This document shows, piece by piece, positions 16,819 through 27,332 of a DNA stretch of 64,000 bases. The stretch's first letter is position 1, and each line of letters begins with the position of its first letter. Made by a program: the position numbers and the translations under genes. Origin of the DNA: Gammaproteobacteria bacterium (GTDB taxonomy: Bacteria; Pseudomonadota; Gammaproteobacteria; Pseudomonadales; Pseudohongiellaceae); contig SHZK01000001.1 of assembly GCA_009692305.1 (NCBI GenBank), positions 310,001 to 374,000 on the forward strand, read 5' to 3'. Below the pieces are notes generated by a model. That model did not search any database. It had not been told where the DNA came from and saw nothing but the letters and a program-made list of their open reading frames with translations.

Positions 16819-16826
16819 TCGATAAT
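16798..16826 (+). promoter_or_regulatory. Sigma70-like promoter of the isc operon
   Basis: TTGACT (16798-16803) and GATAAT (16821-16826) are 17 bp apart, and the start codon of iscR is 36 bp downstream. The operator covers the -35 element. Confidence 0.8.
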
Positions 16827-16861
16827 CGCGCCTGTTTTAGGCATATTGAACGGATTGCTTC

Positions 16862-17353
16862 ATGCGTCTTACTACCAAGGGTCGATACGCGGTTACAGCC
16901 ATGCTGGACCTGGCGCTGCATAAGAATCAGGGCCCGGTTAGTCTCGCCGATATTTCTCATCGGCAGGCCATATCCCTGTCTTATCTGGAGCAACTTTTTG
17001 CCAAGTTGCGCAAAGGTTCGTTGGTGATTAGTGTGCGTGGCCCCGGTGGCGGGTATGAACTGGAACGACCGGCCGACGCAATTTACATCGCCGAAATAAT
17101 CGACGCAGTGAATGAGTCTGTGGACACGACCAAGTGCCAAGGCGCTGGTGATTGCCAGGGTGGCGAGACATGTTTGACGCATTACCTGTGGGAAGACCTG
17201 AGCGAGCAGATACACAGTTTCCTGGGTGGCATCAGCCTTGAAGATCTGGTGGCTCGCAGTGATGTCAAACGTATTGCGGCACATCAGGACAGAAGACATA
17301 TTATTGTGAGTGAGCATCGCGGTGATAGCAGGTTGCCTGCCACCAGCCTTTAG
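16862..17353 (+). CDS. iscR: Fe-S cluster-responsive regulator IscR
   Basis: 163 aa, Rrf2 family. The winged helix begins [19 protein letters not shown], and the cluster-binding segment [14 protein letters not shown] supplies the three cysteines that hold a [2Fe-2S] cluster near residues 92-104. It senses Fe-S demand and represses the isc operon through the site just upstream. First gene of an eight-gene isc operon; iscS starts 28 bp after its stop. Confidence 0.97.
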   Translation: MRLTTKGRYAVTAMLDLALHKNQGPVSLADISHRQAISLSYLEQLFAKLRKGSLVISVRGPGGGYELERPADAIYIAEIIDAVNESVDTTKCQGAGDCQGGETCLTHYLWEDLSEQIHSFLGGISLEDLVARSDVKRIAAHQDRRHIIVSEHRGDSRLPATSL

Positions 17354-17381
17354 CATTAACGGCAGAATTTCGGAGTAATAC

Positions 17382-18596
17382 ATGCAATATCCAATTTATC
17401 TAGATTATTCAGCCACCTCGCCAGTTGATCCGCGAGTGGCACAAAAAATGTCAGAGTGTCTGACATTGGAAGCGAACTTCGGTAATCCCGCTTCGCGTTC
17501 ACACATGTTCGGTTGGAAGGCTGAAGAAGCAGTTGAGACTGCCCGCCGTCAGGTTGCGGATTTGATTAACTGTGATCCACGGGAAATTGTCTGGACATCA
17601 GGTGCCACTGAAGCGGACAACCTAGCAATTAAAGGCGCGGCACATTTTTACAGCAAGCAAGGCAAACACATCATTACTTCCAAGATAGAACACAAGGCAG
17701 TACTCGATAGTTGTCGACAACTGGAACGGGAAGGCTTCGAAGTTACCTACCTTGATCCAGCCGAGTCAGGAATTATTACGCCAGAGCAGGTCGCAGCCGC
17801 GATTCGCCCAGACACTATCCTGGTTTCTCTTATGCATGTTAACAACGAGATCGGTGTAATTAACGACATTGAGGCGATTGGCAAGATTACCCGGGAAAAA
17901 AATGTGATCTTCCATGTCGATGCTGCCCAGAGTACCGGCAAGATCGATATCGATCTGGACAAGATGCCAGTGGATTTGATGTCGCTGACCGCGCACAAAG
18001 TATATGGCCCGAAAGGTATCGGCGCATTATTCGTGCGGCGCAAGCCACGGGTGCGTATTGAGCCACAGATGCACGGTGGTGGTCATGAACGCGGCATGCG
18101 TTCCGGCACACTGGCGACGCATCAGATTGTCGGCATGGGTGAAGCTTATCGAATCGCCAAAGCAGAGATGCATGAAGAGAATGCCCGCATTCTGGCTTTG
18201 CGCGATCGGTTGCTCGATGGCCTGAAAGATATTGAAGAAGTTTATGTGAATGGCGATCTTGCACATCGCGTCGCCAGCAATCTTAATATCAGTTTTAATT
18301 TCGTGGAAGGTGAGTCATTGATGATGGCATTGCGCGATCTGGCAGTGTCATCGGGATCAGCATGTACTTCTGCCAGTCTGGAGCCGTCTTATGTATTGCG
18401 CGCGATCGGATTGAATGACGAACTTGCCCACAGTTCCCTGCGAATATCTTTAGGGCGCTTCACGCAGGAAGCTGAAATTGATTATGCGATCGGCAAGATT
18501 CATGAGGCGGTCGCCAAGTTGCGCGAGTTGTCACCGTTGTGGGATATGTTCAAGGACGGTGTGGATTTAAATCAGGTTAAGTGGGCTGCCCACTAG
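17382..18596 (+). CDS. iscS: Cysteine desulfurase
   Basis: 404 aa, standard length. It is a PLP enzyme that takes sulfur from cysteine for Fe-S cluster and tRNA thiolation. The PLP-lysine segment [16 protein letters not shown] and the mobile-loop catalytic cysteine in [17 protein letters not shown] are present. It belongs to group I desulfurases and works on IscU, encoded 14 bp downstream. Confidence 0.97.
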   Translation: MQYPIYLDYSATSPVDPRVAQKMSECLTLEANFGNPASRSHMFGWKAEEAVETARRQVADLINCDPREIVWTSGATEADNLAIKGAAHFYSKQGKHIITSKIEHKAVLDSCRQLEREGFEVTYLDPAESGIITPEQVAAAIRPDTILVSLMHVNNEIGVINDIEAIGKITREKNVIFHVDAAQSTGKIDIDLDKMPVDLMSLTAHKVYGPKGIGALFVRRKPRVRIEPQMHGGGHERGMRSGTLATHQIVGMGEAYRIAKAEMHEENARILALRDRLLDGLKDIEEVYVNGDLAHRVASNLNISFNFVEGESLMMALRDLAVSSGSACTSASLEPSYVLRAIGLNDELAHSSLRISLGRFTQEAEIDYAIGKIHEAVAKLRELSPLWDMFKDGVDLNQVKWAAH

Positions 18597-18610
18597 GCAG
18601 GAGATAAAAC

Positions 18611-19000
18611 ATGGCTTATTCAGACAAAGTGCTCGATCACTATGAGAATCCGAGAAACGTCGGCAAGATGGACGACAAGGATATAAACGTCGGCACAGGC
18701 ATGGTTGGTGCACCAGCATGCGGTGACGTGATGCGCCTCCAAATCAGGGTCAATGACCAAGGTGTCATTGAAGACGCGAAATTCAAAACCTATGGATGCG
18801 GTTCGGCAATAGCCTCCAGTTCATTGCTCACAGAGTGGGTCAAAGGGCGTTCTCTGGAAGAAGCGACGCTAATCCGGAACAAGGATATTGCCGAAGAACT
18901 CGGTTTGCCGCCGGTGAAGATTCATTGTTCAGTTCTGGCTGAAGATGCGATCAAGGCCGCGATTGAAGACGTAAGGAACAAGCGCAAGGCGCAGCAATAG
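18611..19000 (+). CDS. iscU: Fe-S cluster scaffold protein
   Basis: 129 aa. Cysteines in GAPACGDVM, YGCGSAIASSS and KIHCSVLAEDA are the three conserved scaffold ligands. The LPPVK motif recognised by HscA is seen as GLPPVKIHC. It assembles [2Fe-2S] clusters from IscS sulfur and hands them on with HscA/HscB. Ends in TAG. Confidence 0.97.
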   Translation: MAYSDKVLDHYENPRNVGKMDDKDINVGTGMVGAPACGDVMRLQIRVNDQGVIEDAKFKTYGCGSAIASSSLLTEWVKGRSLEEATLIRNKDIAEELGLPPVKIHCSVLAEDAIKAAIEDVRNKRKAQQ

Positions 19001-19045
19001 ATAGCTCGCGCCTGCATCAGATAAGGAACTGCAAGACGAAACGTC

Positions 19046-19369
19046 ATGGCTATATCAATTACTGAAACTGCTGCAAAACACGTACACACACAGCTTCAAA
19101 GCCGTGGGCATGGTGTAGGTATTCGCGTCGGAGTAAAGACTACAGGTTGTTCCGGCATGGCCTATGTGCTTGAGTTCGTGGACAAGGTCGACATCGGCGA
19201 TCAGGTGTTTGAGGATCATGGGGTCAAGATAATTGTGGATCCCAAGAGTCTGTTGTATATCGATGGTACTGAAATGGATTTTGTGAAGCAGGGGGTCAAT
19301 GAGGGTTTTGAATTTAAAAATCCCAATGCCAAAGCTGAATGCGGGTGCGGCGAAAGTTTCAGTATCTAG
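19046..19369 (+). CDS. iscA: A-type Fe-S carrier protein
   Basis: 107 aa. The three conserved cysteines are in [13 protein letters not shown] and the C-terminal [10 protein letters not shown]. It carries iron or clusters to apo-proteins, chiefly [4Fe-4S] maturation. It is followed by a 142-bp gap before hscB with no recognisable signal. Confidence 0.96.
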   Translation: MAISITETAAKHVHTQLQSRGHGVGIRVGVKTTGCSGMAYVLEFVDKVDIGDQVFEDHGVKIIVDPKSLLYIDGTEMDFVKQGVNEGFEFKNPNAKAECGCGESFSI

Positions 19370-19511
19370 CATACTCAGCTGTGTTGAGCGTGCCAGCGCA
19401 GTGTGCAGAGTTGTGACATGGCGCTGTCCCAGCTTTCGTTCCTGGCTGCAGTCATTTAGTCAGCCCAATCATTAAGTAATTCAATCTATACGCAGTTCAA
19501 GCAATTACACA

Positions 19512-20045
19512 GTGCAATTATTCAAACAGAACTACTTCGAACTATTCGATATCCCCGCATCATTCCATGTGGATCAGGAATTGCTAATTGGCAGATATCG
19601 TGACTTGCAAAGCCAGTGGCATCCAGATCGGTTTGCAAGCGGAAGTGAACAACAAAAACTGCAAGCAGTACAGGTATCGAGTCTCCTGAACCAGGCCTTC
19701 GATACGCTAAGGACTCCACTAGTCCGTGCCGGATACCTGTTGACTCTGAAGCAATGTGATATTGAAAGAGTAAGTCAGCAGGATCTTGGCATGGAATTGC
19801 TTATGGAGCAGATGCAACTGCGCGAAACTCTGGAGGACTTGCCGGTAGACGATTCAGCGCTTGCAGCTCTGGATGCATTGAAAGAGCGTGTGAACAGCAA
19901 ATTGCAAGTAAGCGAACAGGCTTTTGCCAAGCATTTGGGTGCTGATGCAATTCTGGATGCGAAGAAGTCGTACCATGAGCTGCAATTTCTGGTGAAATTG
20001 TTAAGAGAAATCGAAATCGGCGAAGAACAAAGACTGGATTATTAG
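19512..20045 (+). CDS. hscB: Co-chaperone HscB (J-domain)
   Basis: 177 aa. The N-terminal J-domain has the HPD triad in SQWHPDRFA; the C-terminal three-helix domain binds IscU. It stimulates HscA ATPase. The start is GTG at 19512 with no clear Shine-Dalgarno; the opening LFKQNYFELFDIP matches the family, so the frame is right even if initiation is weak. Confidence 0.95.
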   Translation: MQLFKQNYFELFDIPASFHVDQELLIGRYRDLQSQWHPDRFASGSEQQKLQAVQVSSLLNQAFDTLRTPLVRAGYLLTLKQCDIERVSQQDLGMELLMEQMQLRETLEDLPVDDSALAALDALKERVNSKLQVSEQAFAKHLGADAILDAKKSYHELQFLVKLLREIEIGEEQRLDY

Positions 20046-20050
20046 CTGTC

Positions 20051-21928
20051 ATGGCATTACTTAAAATAGCAGAACCTGGCGGCAAACTGGTACAGACGAT
20101 ACATCACCTGGCTGTTGGCATTGATCTCGGTACGACGAATTCGCTAGTGACCGCCAGTTGTGGTGGTTCCGTTGAGACGCTGCCGGACGATAACGGTCAA
20201 CATTTACTGCCATCCGTGGTTCAGTATCGAGATTCGCAACCGCCATTGGTTGGCCAGAAAGCAAAGGCCGCTGCCATAGCTGATCCAAAAAATACCATTG
20301 TTTCCGTAAAACGCTTGTTAGGCAAAAGCCTGGCAGACGTGAAAAATTCATTGCAATATCTACCCTATGATTTCGACCCTGCTCGTGATCCACGCGCTCC
20401 GGCCATGCTTACTGTTGCTGGTACCAAAGATCCTATTCAGGTATCAGCTGATATTCTGGCAACTCTGGCCCGGCGTGCCGAACATTGCCTGAAAGGTAAA
20501 CTGGAAGGAGTCGTAATAACTGTGCCTGCGTACTTCAATGATGCACAACGGCAGCAGACCAAAGAAGCTGCGGGGCTCGCTGGTCTCAAAGTACTCCGGC
20601 TGTTGAATGAGCCAACTGCGGCGGCCGTTGCTTACGGCCTTGATAGCAAAGAACAGGGTAATGTCATTATTTTTGATCTTGGTGGGGGCACGTTCGATGT
20701 GTCTTTGTTGAGTCTGCAGAAAGGCGTATTCCAGGTACTCGCCACCGGTGGCGATACGAACCTCGGCGGTGACGATTTTGATCGCATGCTGGTGGCATGG
20801 ATACGCACACAACTGCCGCCAGCGCAACAAGCCGATCTGAGTCTGCAAGGAGCGCTGCTTGGCGTTGCAAACGACGCGAAGCATGCACTCAGCAATGCGG
20901 AGTCAGTTACAGTGCAATTTGGTGCATGGAGCGGGGTGCTCGATAACACGCAGTTCGCGACACTTTGTGCGGACTTGATTGCTAACACAATCAAGACCTG
21001 TCGCCGTGTCTTGCGGGATGCCAAGTTAAGCAAAACAGATATCGATCAAATAGTGCTCGTCGGCGGATCGACACGCATGCCGGTTATTCGGCAGGCGGTG
21101 GCGGAATTTTTCGGCAAGGAGCCACTGACCAGTATTGATCCGGATAAAGTTGTCGCTATAGGCGCCGGGATTCAGGCAGATGTGCTCGTTGGCAATAAGT
21201 CTCCAGATAACTATCTGCTGCTGGATGTAAATCCGTTGTCACTTGGCATCGAGACAATGGGTGAGTTGGTGGAAAAAATAATTCCCCGCAACACCACTAT
21301 CCCGGTTGCTCGTGCGCAGGAATTTACCACCTTCAAGGATGGCCAAACGGTGATGTCATTACACGTCGTGCAGGGTGAGCGGGAATTGGTCAGTGATTGC
21401 CGTTCATTGGCGCGGTTTGAATTGCGTGGAATTCCGCCAATGGTGGCAGGTGCAGCAAAAATTCGCGTCACGTTTCAGGTTGATGCTGATGGCTTGTTGA
21501 GTGTCAGCGCCGAAGAATTGAGTACGGGCATGACCGCCGAGATACAGGTCAAGCCAAGCTTCGGCCTCAACTCGGGTTCCATCGAACAGATGTTAAAGTC
21601 ATCCCAGGAGCATGCAAAGACCGACATGGAAGCGCGCGCGATTCGCGAAGCCCAGTTGGAAGCTACTCAACTTATTGAGGCTCTGGCCAATGCTCGTGTT
21701 CAGGATGGTGATTTGTTAACGGAAGCAGACGCAAAAAGCGTCGATGCTGCAATTGGTGCTCTGCGCGAGGCAATGCCCGCAGGCAGCAGCAATCGCATTC
21801 ATCATCTCACCGAAGAATTGAATCGAATCAGTGGTGATTTTGCCGGTCGGCGCATGGATTTGCATATCGGCAAAGCGTTGCGTGGATCTTCAATTGAAAG
21901 CAACGCTGAGGGTAACTCTACTAAATAG
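20051..21928 (+). CDS. hscA: Hsp70-family chaperone HscA
   Basis: 625 aa. The nucleotide-binding domain shows GIDLGTTNSLV, ETLPDDNGQHLLPSVV, IFDLGGGTFDVSLL and VLVGGSTRMPVIRQ, and the substrate-binding domain starts near residue 400 (LDVNPLSLGIETMGELVEK). It drives cluster release from IscU using ATP, with HscB. It starts 5 bp after hscB and is followed 14 bp later by fdx. Confidence 0.97.
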   Translation: MALLKIAEPGGKLVQTIHHLAVGIDLGTTNSLVTASCGGSVETLPDDNGQHLLPSVVQYRDSQPPLVGQKAKAAAIADPKNTIVSVKRLLGKSLADVKNSLQYLPYDFDPARDPRAPAMLTVAGTKDPIQVSADILATLARRAEHCLKGKLEGVVITVPAYFNDAQRQQTKEAAGLAGLKVLRLLNEPTAAAVAYGLDSKEQGNVIIFDLGGGTFDVSLLSLQKGVFQVLATGGDTNLGGDDFDRMLVAWIRTQLPPAQQADLSLQGALLGVANDAKHALSNAESVTVQFGAWSGVLDNTQFATLCADLIANTIKTCRRVLRDAKLSKTDIDQIVLVGGSTRMPVIRQAVAEFFGKEPLTSIDPDKVVAIGAGIQADVLVGNKSPDNYLLLDVNPLSLGIETMGELVEKIIPRNTTIPVARAQEFTTFKDGQTVMSLHVVQGERELVSDCRSLARFELRGIPPMVAGAAKIRVTFQVDADGLLSVSAEELSTGMTAEIQVKPSFGLNSGSIEQMLKSSQEHAKTDMEARAIREAQLEATQLIEALANARVQDGDLLTEADAKSVDAAIGALREAMPAGSSNRIHHLTEELNRISGDFAGRRMDLHIGKALRGSSIESNAEGNSTK

Positions 21929-21942
21929 CTACAGGTTGATTA

Positions 21943-22281
21943 ATGCCAAAAATTACTTTTCTGCCACACCCGGTAATCTGTCCTGATGGTGCGACCGTAA
22001 CAGCCAGCGCTGGCGAGAGCATTCTGGATGCGGCATTGCGCCACCAGATTCCCATCGAACACGCCTGCGAAAAATCCTGTGCATGTACCACTTGCCATGT
22101 CATCGTGCGTGAGGGTATCGAATCACTGCTGGATGCCGAAGAAAACGAGGAAGATTATCTGGACAAGGCCTGGGGTCTGGAACCTGAATCAAGACTGAGT
22201 TGCCAGGCTAAGGTACAAAATCAGGATTTGCTGATTGAAATCCCGAAATACACGATAAACATGGTATCAGAGGTGCACTAA
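21943..22281 (+). CDS. fdx: [2Fe-2S] ferredoxin of the ISC system
   Basis: 112 aa. The adrenodoxin-type cluster ligands are in [15 protein letters not shown] plus a later Cys in RLSCQAKV. It supplies electrons for cluster assembly on IscU. Position between hscA and iscX is canonical. Confidence 0.97.
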   Translation: MPKITFLPHPVICPDGATVTASAGESILDAALRHQIPIEHACEKSCACTTCHVIVREGIESLLDAEENEEDYLDKAWGLEPESRLSCQAKVQNQDLLIEIPKYTINMVSEVH

Positions 22282-22294
22282 CAGACAGAACCCC

Positions 22295-22492
22295 ATGAAA
22301 TGGACCGATGTGTACGAAATCGCCATACAACTGGCTGATACCTATCCAGATACTGATCCCCAATATGTGAATTTTGTCGATTTGCATAGCTGGATCTGCG
22401 CTCTGGAGGATTTCGATGATGACCCGGAACGCAGCGGCGAGAAAATCCTGGAAGCCATCCAATCAGCCTGGATTGAGGAAATCGCAGACTAA
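22295..22492 (+). CDS. iscX: IscX (YfhJ) ISC modulator
   Basis: 65 aa, full length for the family. Opening [19 protein letters not shown] and the acidic [17 protein letters not shown] are characteristic. It binds IscS and modulates its activity, possibly with iron. It ends the isc operon; a weak stem (GAAAAAC/GTTTTTC) follows at about 22498-22515. Confidence 0.95.
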   Translation: MKWTDVYEIAIQLADTYPDTDPQYVNFVDLHSWICALEDFDDDPERSGEKILEAIQSAWIEEIAD

Positions 22493-22528
22493 CACCCTGA
22501 AAAACCGGGTTTTTCTCGATCTAAAGCA

Positions 22529-22557
22529 TACAAAATTCCCGGCAATGCACGTATAAT
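22529..22557 (+). promoter_or_regulatory. Candidate ndk promoter
   Basis: A perfect -10 box TATAAT lies at 22552-22557, with a poor -35 (TACAAA, 22529-22534) 17 bp upstream. It sits 52 bp before the ndk start and separates it from the isc operon. Confidence 0.5.
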
Positions 22558-22608
22558 GCGCCCTCATTTTAGTTACCCCTATTAATTTCAGTATTAGTGA
22601 GAGTTGTG

Positions 22609-23031
22609 ATGGCGATCGAACGAACCTTATCCATAATCAAGCCGGATGCCGTAGGCAAGAACGTAATAGGTGAAATATATAGCCGCTTTGAAAAAGCAGG
22701 ACTGAAGATAGTCGCAGCAAAAATGCTGCAACTGGACGCAGTGTCCGCAGGCGGTTTCTACGCAGAGCACAAGGAAAGGGGGTTTTTCGGAGACCTTATC
22801 GCATTCATGACGTCTGGGCCGGTTATGATCCAGGTGCTGGAAGGCGAGAGCGCCGTCGCTAAAAATCGCGAATTGATGGGAGCTACCAACCCGGCCCAGG
22901 CTGTGCCTGGCACAATCCGTGCTGATTTCGCGCAATCCATCGACGCCAATGCAGTGCATGGTTCTGATTCGGTGAAATCTGCCGAGCGTGAAGTGAATTA
23001 CTTTTTTAAAGCGGGCGAGATTTGTTCCTGA
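22609..23031 (+). CDS. ndk: Nucleoside diphosphate kinase
   Basis: 140 aa from ATG 22609 (an upstream GTG would add four residues and is not needed). It uses ATP to phosphorylate NDPs through a phospho-histidine; the catalytic His is in NAVHGSDS, and [16 protein letters not shown] and [17 protein letters not shown] are typical. It lies between isc and rlmN as in other gammaproteobacteria. Confidence 0.97.
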   Translation: MAIERTLSIIKPDAVGKNVIGEIYSRFEKAGLKIVAAKMLQLDAVSAGGFYAEHKERGFFGDLIAFMTSGPVMIQVLEGESAVAKNRELMGATNPAQAVPGTIRADFAQSIDANAVHGSDSVKSAEREVNYFFKAGEICS

Positions 23032-23074
23032 AACCTGGTGCGGGGTTACCCTAGCCTGCAGGAGTGAAACGAAC

Positions 23075-24241
23075 ATGACGGCAACTAGCAAACCAAACCT
23101 GGCTGGTCTGAGTCTGGAAAAATTGCGCGTGTTGTTTGCCGACATGGGAGAGAAGCCATTTCGTGCCCAACAGGTGACGAAATGGATTCATCAGCGCGGC
23201 GTGCTTGATCTCGATGCCATGACTGATATTAGCAAGCCCTTGCGTGATCGTCTCAAATTGACTACCTGCATCAGCTTGCCACGCATCGTTGACGAGTTTG
23301 CCTCTGCCGACGGCAGCCGCAAATGGATCATGCAAGTAGCCAGTGGTAGCAGCGTGGAAATGGTGTTTATTCCCGAGGCTGGCCGCGGCACTTTGTGCAT
23401 CTCTTCGCAAGCCGGATGCTCACTGGATTGCAGCTTCTGTGCCACTGGTAAACAGGGCTTTAACAGCAATCTCACCGTTGCCGAAATCATCGGGCAACTG
23501 TGGTGGGCGAATCACGAACTGGGTGGATTCGGCGGTCGGCTTGAACGGCCAGTCAGTAATGTCGTCATGATGGGCATGGGCGAGCCGCTGCTCAATTTCG
23601 ACAATGTCATGGATGCGGTAACCATCATGATGGAAGACTGCGCCTATGGTTTGTCCAAGCGCAAGGTCACGATCAGCACGTCAGGAGTTGTACCTGCCAT
23701 CGATCGACTGAAAGATTTCACCGATGCGTCCATAGCTGTTTCTCTGCATGCACCGAACGACACGCTGCGCAGTCAGATCATGCCGATCAACAAAAAATAC
23801 CCGATTGCCGAATTGCTGCGAGCTGTTTCCGGATATATGGATAGTCTCGGTGACAAGCGGGTTCCAGTGATTGAGTACACCTTGATTGCCGGTATCAACG
23901 ACCATCGGCAACTGGCGCGTGATCTGGCTACACTACTGCAGGATTTTCCCTGCAAGATCAATCTGATCCCTTTTAACCCGTTCCCGCAGAGTGACTTTCG
24001 CAGGCCGAGCAGCAGCGCGATCAGCAATTTTCGGCAAATTCTGCAAGAAGCCGGCTATATTGTAACTGTCAGAACCACCCGCGCCGATGATATCGGAGCG
24101 GCCTGCGGGCAGCTGGTGGGAATTGTAGAGGACCAGACACAGCGCAGTAGCAGGCATCAACGCCGCCGGGAACTGGTGGCAGCGCATGGGAAAGAATTCG
24201 ACAGCACTGATAATCTGGCGGTTGCGGCCGACAGTGTATAG
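23075..24241 (+). CDS. rlmN: Dual-specificity 23S rRNA/tRNA adenine C2 methyltransferase
   Basis: 388 aa. Radical-SAM motif CSLDCSFCATGKQG is clear, with GMGEPLLNFDNV and the C-terminal resolving cysteine in DDIGAACGQL. It methylates A2503 of 23S rRNA and A37 of certain tRNAs. The TAG stop shares its last base with an in-frame GTG of the next ORF. Confidence 0.97.
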   Translation: MTATSKPNLAGLSLEKLRVLFADMGEKPFRAQQVTKWIHQRGVLDLDAMTDISKPLRDRLKLTTCISLPRIVDEFASADGSRKWIMQVASGSSVEMVFIPEAGRGTLCISSQAGCSLDCSFCATGKQGFNSNLTVAEIIGQLWWANHELGGFGGRLERPVSNVVMMGMGEPLLNFDNVMDAVTIMMEDCAYGLSKRKVTISTSGVVPAIDRLKDFTDASIAVSLHAPNDTLRSQIMPINKKYPIAELLRAVSGYMDSLGDKRVPVIEYTLIAGINDHRQLARDLATLLQDFPCKINLIPFNPFPQSDFRRPSSSAISNFRQILQEAGYIVTVRTTRADDIGAACGQLVGIVEDQTQRSSRHQRRRELVAAHGKEFDSTDNLAVAADSV

Positions 24242-24282
24242 TGATGGTCTCGGGACCAGACCTTAAGGACGGCATAAATATT

Positions 24283-25104
24283 ATGAAATTCAACACGGTA
24301 CAGGGGGTAGATTTGTCAATCAATGCGTTCAAATCACTCACAGCAGCCTGCATCCTGGCGGGCTTATTGACAGCTTGCGTGACCACCACCACTGGTGGCT
24401 TTAACGTGGATACGTCTGACGAGCAGGCCGTACAGGACTATATCCAGCTGGCTCTGGCCTACTATGAAGCAGACGATATGCTCGGTGCCCGCCGTCACGT
24501 AAATAACGCGCTAGCCATCAACCCTGACCATGCTGACACCTATAATCTATTGGCTCTGATCTCCCAGCGTGAGGGTGACCTGGACATTGCTGAACAGAAT
24601 TTTCTGCGGGCAATTCGCCTTGACCGAACGAATTCCCGCGCCAGGAACAACTATGCTGCTCTGGTATTTGGCCTGCAGCGGTTTGAAGACGCTTTCGAGC
24701 AGTTACAGGTAGTCGCCAATGATATTGAATACGATGGACGAGCAATTGCGTTTGAAAATCTAGGTCGCAGTGCCGAACGACTCGGTCGTGAAAGTGAGGC
24801 CGAAAACGCTTTTACCCGCGCGCTGCAGCTGAATAGCAATTTGTACGTGTCCGCGCTGGAGCTATCCATGCTGAAGTTAAAGCGTGGCGATGAAATAGGT
24901 GCCAGGCAGAATTATCAGCAATACCTGACTATCGTGGAATTCTACAAGCTTCCACATACACCACGCGCGTTATTGGCTGGAATCCAGATTGGCACCCGGT
25001 TAAATGAACAGAAAATGGTAGATGATTTTGCATTGATTCTCGGCACCCTGTATCAGGAATCACCCGAATACCAGACATATAGAAGCTTAAGTGATGCCAG
25101 CTAA
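24283..25104 (+). CDS. pilW: TPR lipoprotein, type IV pilus stability factor PilW/PilF family
   Basis: 273 aa from ATG 24283. The signal peptide ends in a lipobox (LLTAC), so the mature protein is a lipoprotein. At least four TPR units follow (ALAYYEADDMLGARRHVNNAL, split; LLALISQREGDLDIAEQNFLRAI, split). In pseudomonads this protein, encoded at the same place between rlmN and rodZ, helps multimerise the PilQ secretin. No other pilus genes are in the window. The start could instead be GTG 24241 or ATG 24244. The 3' end overlaps rodZ. Confidence 0.85.
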   Translation: MKFNTVQGVDLSINAFKSLTAACILAGLLTACVTTTTGGFNVDTSDEQAVQDYIQLALAYYEADDMLGARRHVNNALAINPDHADTYNLLALISQREGDLDIAEQNFLRAIRLDRTNSRARNNYAALVFGLQRFEDAFEQLQVVANDIEYDGRAIAFENLGRSAERLGRESEAENAFTRALQLNSNLYVSALELSMLKLKRGDEIGARQNYQQYLTIVEFYKLPHTPRALLAGIQIGTRLNEQKMVDDFALILGTLYQESPEYQTYRSLSDAS

Positions 25105-26191
25105 GTATATCGACCAGATAAAATACCCTGAAGTGGATGCCGCAAGCGCGCAGGATGCGGGTGGGCTTGCAGTTGATATTGTCGTTGAAGATGAAAGTGC
25201 GGTAGCTCCGACTCCAGGTGCAGTCCTGCAAGCTGAGCGAGAACGCCTGAATCTGTCGGAAAAAGATGTCTCCGATGCACTGCATATCACCATGCACTAT
25301 GTGCGAGCGATCGAATCGAATCGGTTCGACAAGTTGCCTGGAACCGTGTTTACGAAAGGCTACATAAAGAGCTATGCCAAATTTCTAGGCCTCGATATCA
25401 ATGCAGTAGTCATGCTCTTTGACGGCATCAATTCCGAACAGCAGGGAATGCAGCAAGAAGCTAATCGACGTCATATGGCGAAGCGTCGCAGTGATCGCAA
25501 TAAGCCCTGGGTGTATGCATCCATCGCCAGTTTCATACTTGGTTTTAGCGGACTCTGGGCATATAACTATTTTGCAGGCGCTAATGACGAACCCAGGGTG
25601 GTCCCAGCCATTCAGGCTCCAGCTGCCACCACAATCGCTTCACGTCCCATCGTGCAGACGCCGGCCCCAGCAACGGCGCAAATGGTGGAGTCTGCATCAA
25701 CGTCAGCAATAATTGGCGCGAGCGAGCCCGAACCAGCACCGCAGCTAACTGCGTCATCGTCAATCGCTACACAACCGGTTACGCCAGTTATAGCAAACAC
25801 TGCGGCCAACGGCGTGACTGCCGCCACTGTTCCTGCTGTAAACCAGTCTGCTGCAGTCGTGAGCATTGCGGCAGTGACACCAGTACCGGTGGCAGCAATA
25901 GTTTCAGCGTCGAGTGATGACAATGTCATCGCAGTCGGAGCGGATGGCGATGATGTGCTGCGGATAAACTTCAGTGGTGAGAGCTGGGTGGAAGTAAACG
26001 ACAGCCAATCCAGGCAGATTTACCGTGATATACGCGCAGCCGGCGACGTGCTGGAAATTACCGGCGATGCCCCGTTCAGCATCCTGCTGGGCGACGCCCC
26101 ATTTACGACGATGTCTCTGAACGGCAATGAGATCAATGTCTCTGACAATATTCGCATCGACAATTCAGCCCGCCTCACTGTAGGCTTGTAA
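25094..26191 (+). CDS. rodZ: RodZ-like cytoskeletal/HTH membrane protein
   Basis: 365 aa. N-terminal Xre-type HTH (residues 45-110, RLNLSEKDVSDALHI, GTVFTKGYIKSYAKFLG), one membrane helix (WVYASIASFILGFSGLWAY, about residues 136-156), a long Ala/Thr/Val/Pro-rich linker, and a C-terminal DUF4115 domain (FSGESWVEVNDSQSRQIY). RodZ links MreB to the cell-wall elongation machinery. The gene overlaps pilW by 11 nt. The linker is long and low-complexity, so sequence identity there will be poor. Confidence 0.9.
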   Translation: MPAKYIDQIKYPEVDAASAQDAGGLAVDIVVEDESAVAPTPGAVLQAERERLNLSEKDVSDALHITMHYVRAIESNRFDKLPGTVFTKGYIKSYAKFLGLDINAVVMLFDGINSEQQGMQQEANRRHMAKRRSDRNKPWVYASIASFILGFSGLWAYNYFAGANDEPRVVPAIQAPAATTIASRPIVQTPAPATAQMVESASTSAIIGASEPEPAPQLTASSSIATQPVTPVIANTAANGVTAATVPAVNQSAAVVSIAAVTPVPVAAIVSASSDDNVIAVGADGDDVLRINFSGESWVEVNDSQSRQIYRDIRAAGDVLEITGDAPFSILLGDAPFTTMSLNGNEINVSDNIRIDNSARLTVGL

Positions 26192-26194
26192 GCC

Positions 26195-27307
26195 ATGACT
26201 TCCAGCCAGCCAATCACTCGTCGCAAGACACGCCAGATTATGGTCGGCAATGTTGCCGTGGGCGGCGATGCGCCGATATCTGTGCAGAGCATGACCAATA
26301 CGGAAACCTGCGATGTCACGGCGACGCTCGCGCAGATTCAGCGCCTCACTAATGCGGGTGTCGATATCGTGCGCGTGTCCGTGCCGAGCCTGGACGCAGC
26401 AGAGGCGTTCAAGCATATTCGCAGCGCAGTGACGGTACCGCTGGTGGCAGATATTCACTTTGACTACCGCATCGCGTTGCAGGTATTGGAGAATGGGGTG
26501 GATTGTTTGCGCATCAATCCGGGCAATATTGGCAGTGAGCAACGCATCCGCGCCGTGGTTGACAGTGCCAAGGACAAGGGCATTCCTTTGCGTATCGGAG
26601 TAAATGCCGGTTCATTGGGCAAGGACTTGCTCCGTAAATACAAAGAGCCTAACTCGGAAGCTATGGTTGAATCTGCGCTCACGCAAATAGCCATTCTTGA
26701 CAAGCTCGATTTTTCAAATTTCAAGATTAGTTTGAAAGCCTCTGAAATATTCATGACGCTGGCGGCCTATCGCAGTCTCGCCACGCAAATAGATCAGCCA
26801 TTTCATCTCGGCATCACTGAGGCTGGTGGCCTGCGCTCCGGCACGGTGAAATCTGCCATTGGGCTCGGTGCGCTGTTAATGGAAGGCATTGGCGACACGA
26901 TACGAATTTCGCTGGCGGCAGATCCGGTGGAAGAAGTGAAGGTGGGCTTCGATATATTGAAAAGCCTCGGCATACGGCAGAAAGGCGTCAATCTGGTCGC
27001 TTGCCCCAGTTGTTCGCGGCAGAACTTCGATGTCATTTCCGTGGTCAATGCGCTGGAGTCACGGCTAGAAGATATTATTACACCAATTGATGTGGCCGTT
27101 ATTGGTTGTATCGTGAATGGTCCGGGTGAAGCAAAGGTTGCCGAGATCGGTTTGACTGGCGCCACTCCGAATAATCTCGTGTATGTCGATGGCGTGCCAG
27201 ATCATAAAATCAACAATGACAATCTCGTGAACGAGTTGGAAGCAATGGTCCGCAAACGGGTTGCCGAGAAACAAGCTGCGAGTGACAACCTCATAGCATC
27301 CGGTTAG
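26195..27307 (+). CDS. ispG: 4-hydroxy-3-methylbut-2-enyl diphosphate synthase
   Basis: 370 aa. It converts MEcPP to HMBPP in the MEP isoprenoid pathway using a [4Fe-4S] cluster. Signatures: [39 protein letters not shown]-type [12 protein letters not shown], the cluster cysteines in CPSCSRQ and CIVNGPGEA. It starts 3 bp after rodZ. Confidence 0.97.
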   Translation: MTSSQPITRRKTRQIMVGNVAVGGDAPISVQSMTNTETCDVTATLAQIQRLTNAGVDIVRVSVPSLDAAEAFKHIRSAVTVPLVADIHFDYRIALQVLENGVDCLRINPGNIGSEQRIRAVVDSAKDKGIPLRIGVNAGSLGKDLLRKYKEPNSEAMVESALTQIAILDKLDFSNFKISLKASEIFMTLAAYRSLATQIDQPFHLGITEAGGLRSGTVKSAIGLGALLMEGIGDTIRISLAADPVEEVKVGFDILKSLGIRQKGVNLVACPSCSRQNFDVISVVNALESRLEDIITPIDVAVIGCIVNGPGEAKVAEIGLTGATPNNLVYVDGVPDHKINNDNLVNELEAMVRKRVAEKQAASDNLIASG

Positions 27308-27332
27308 TTCTACCTCTCCTAAAAAATATACT

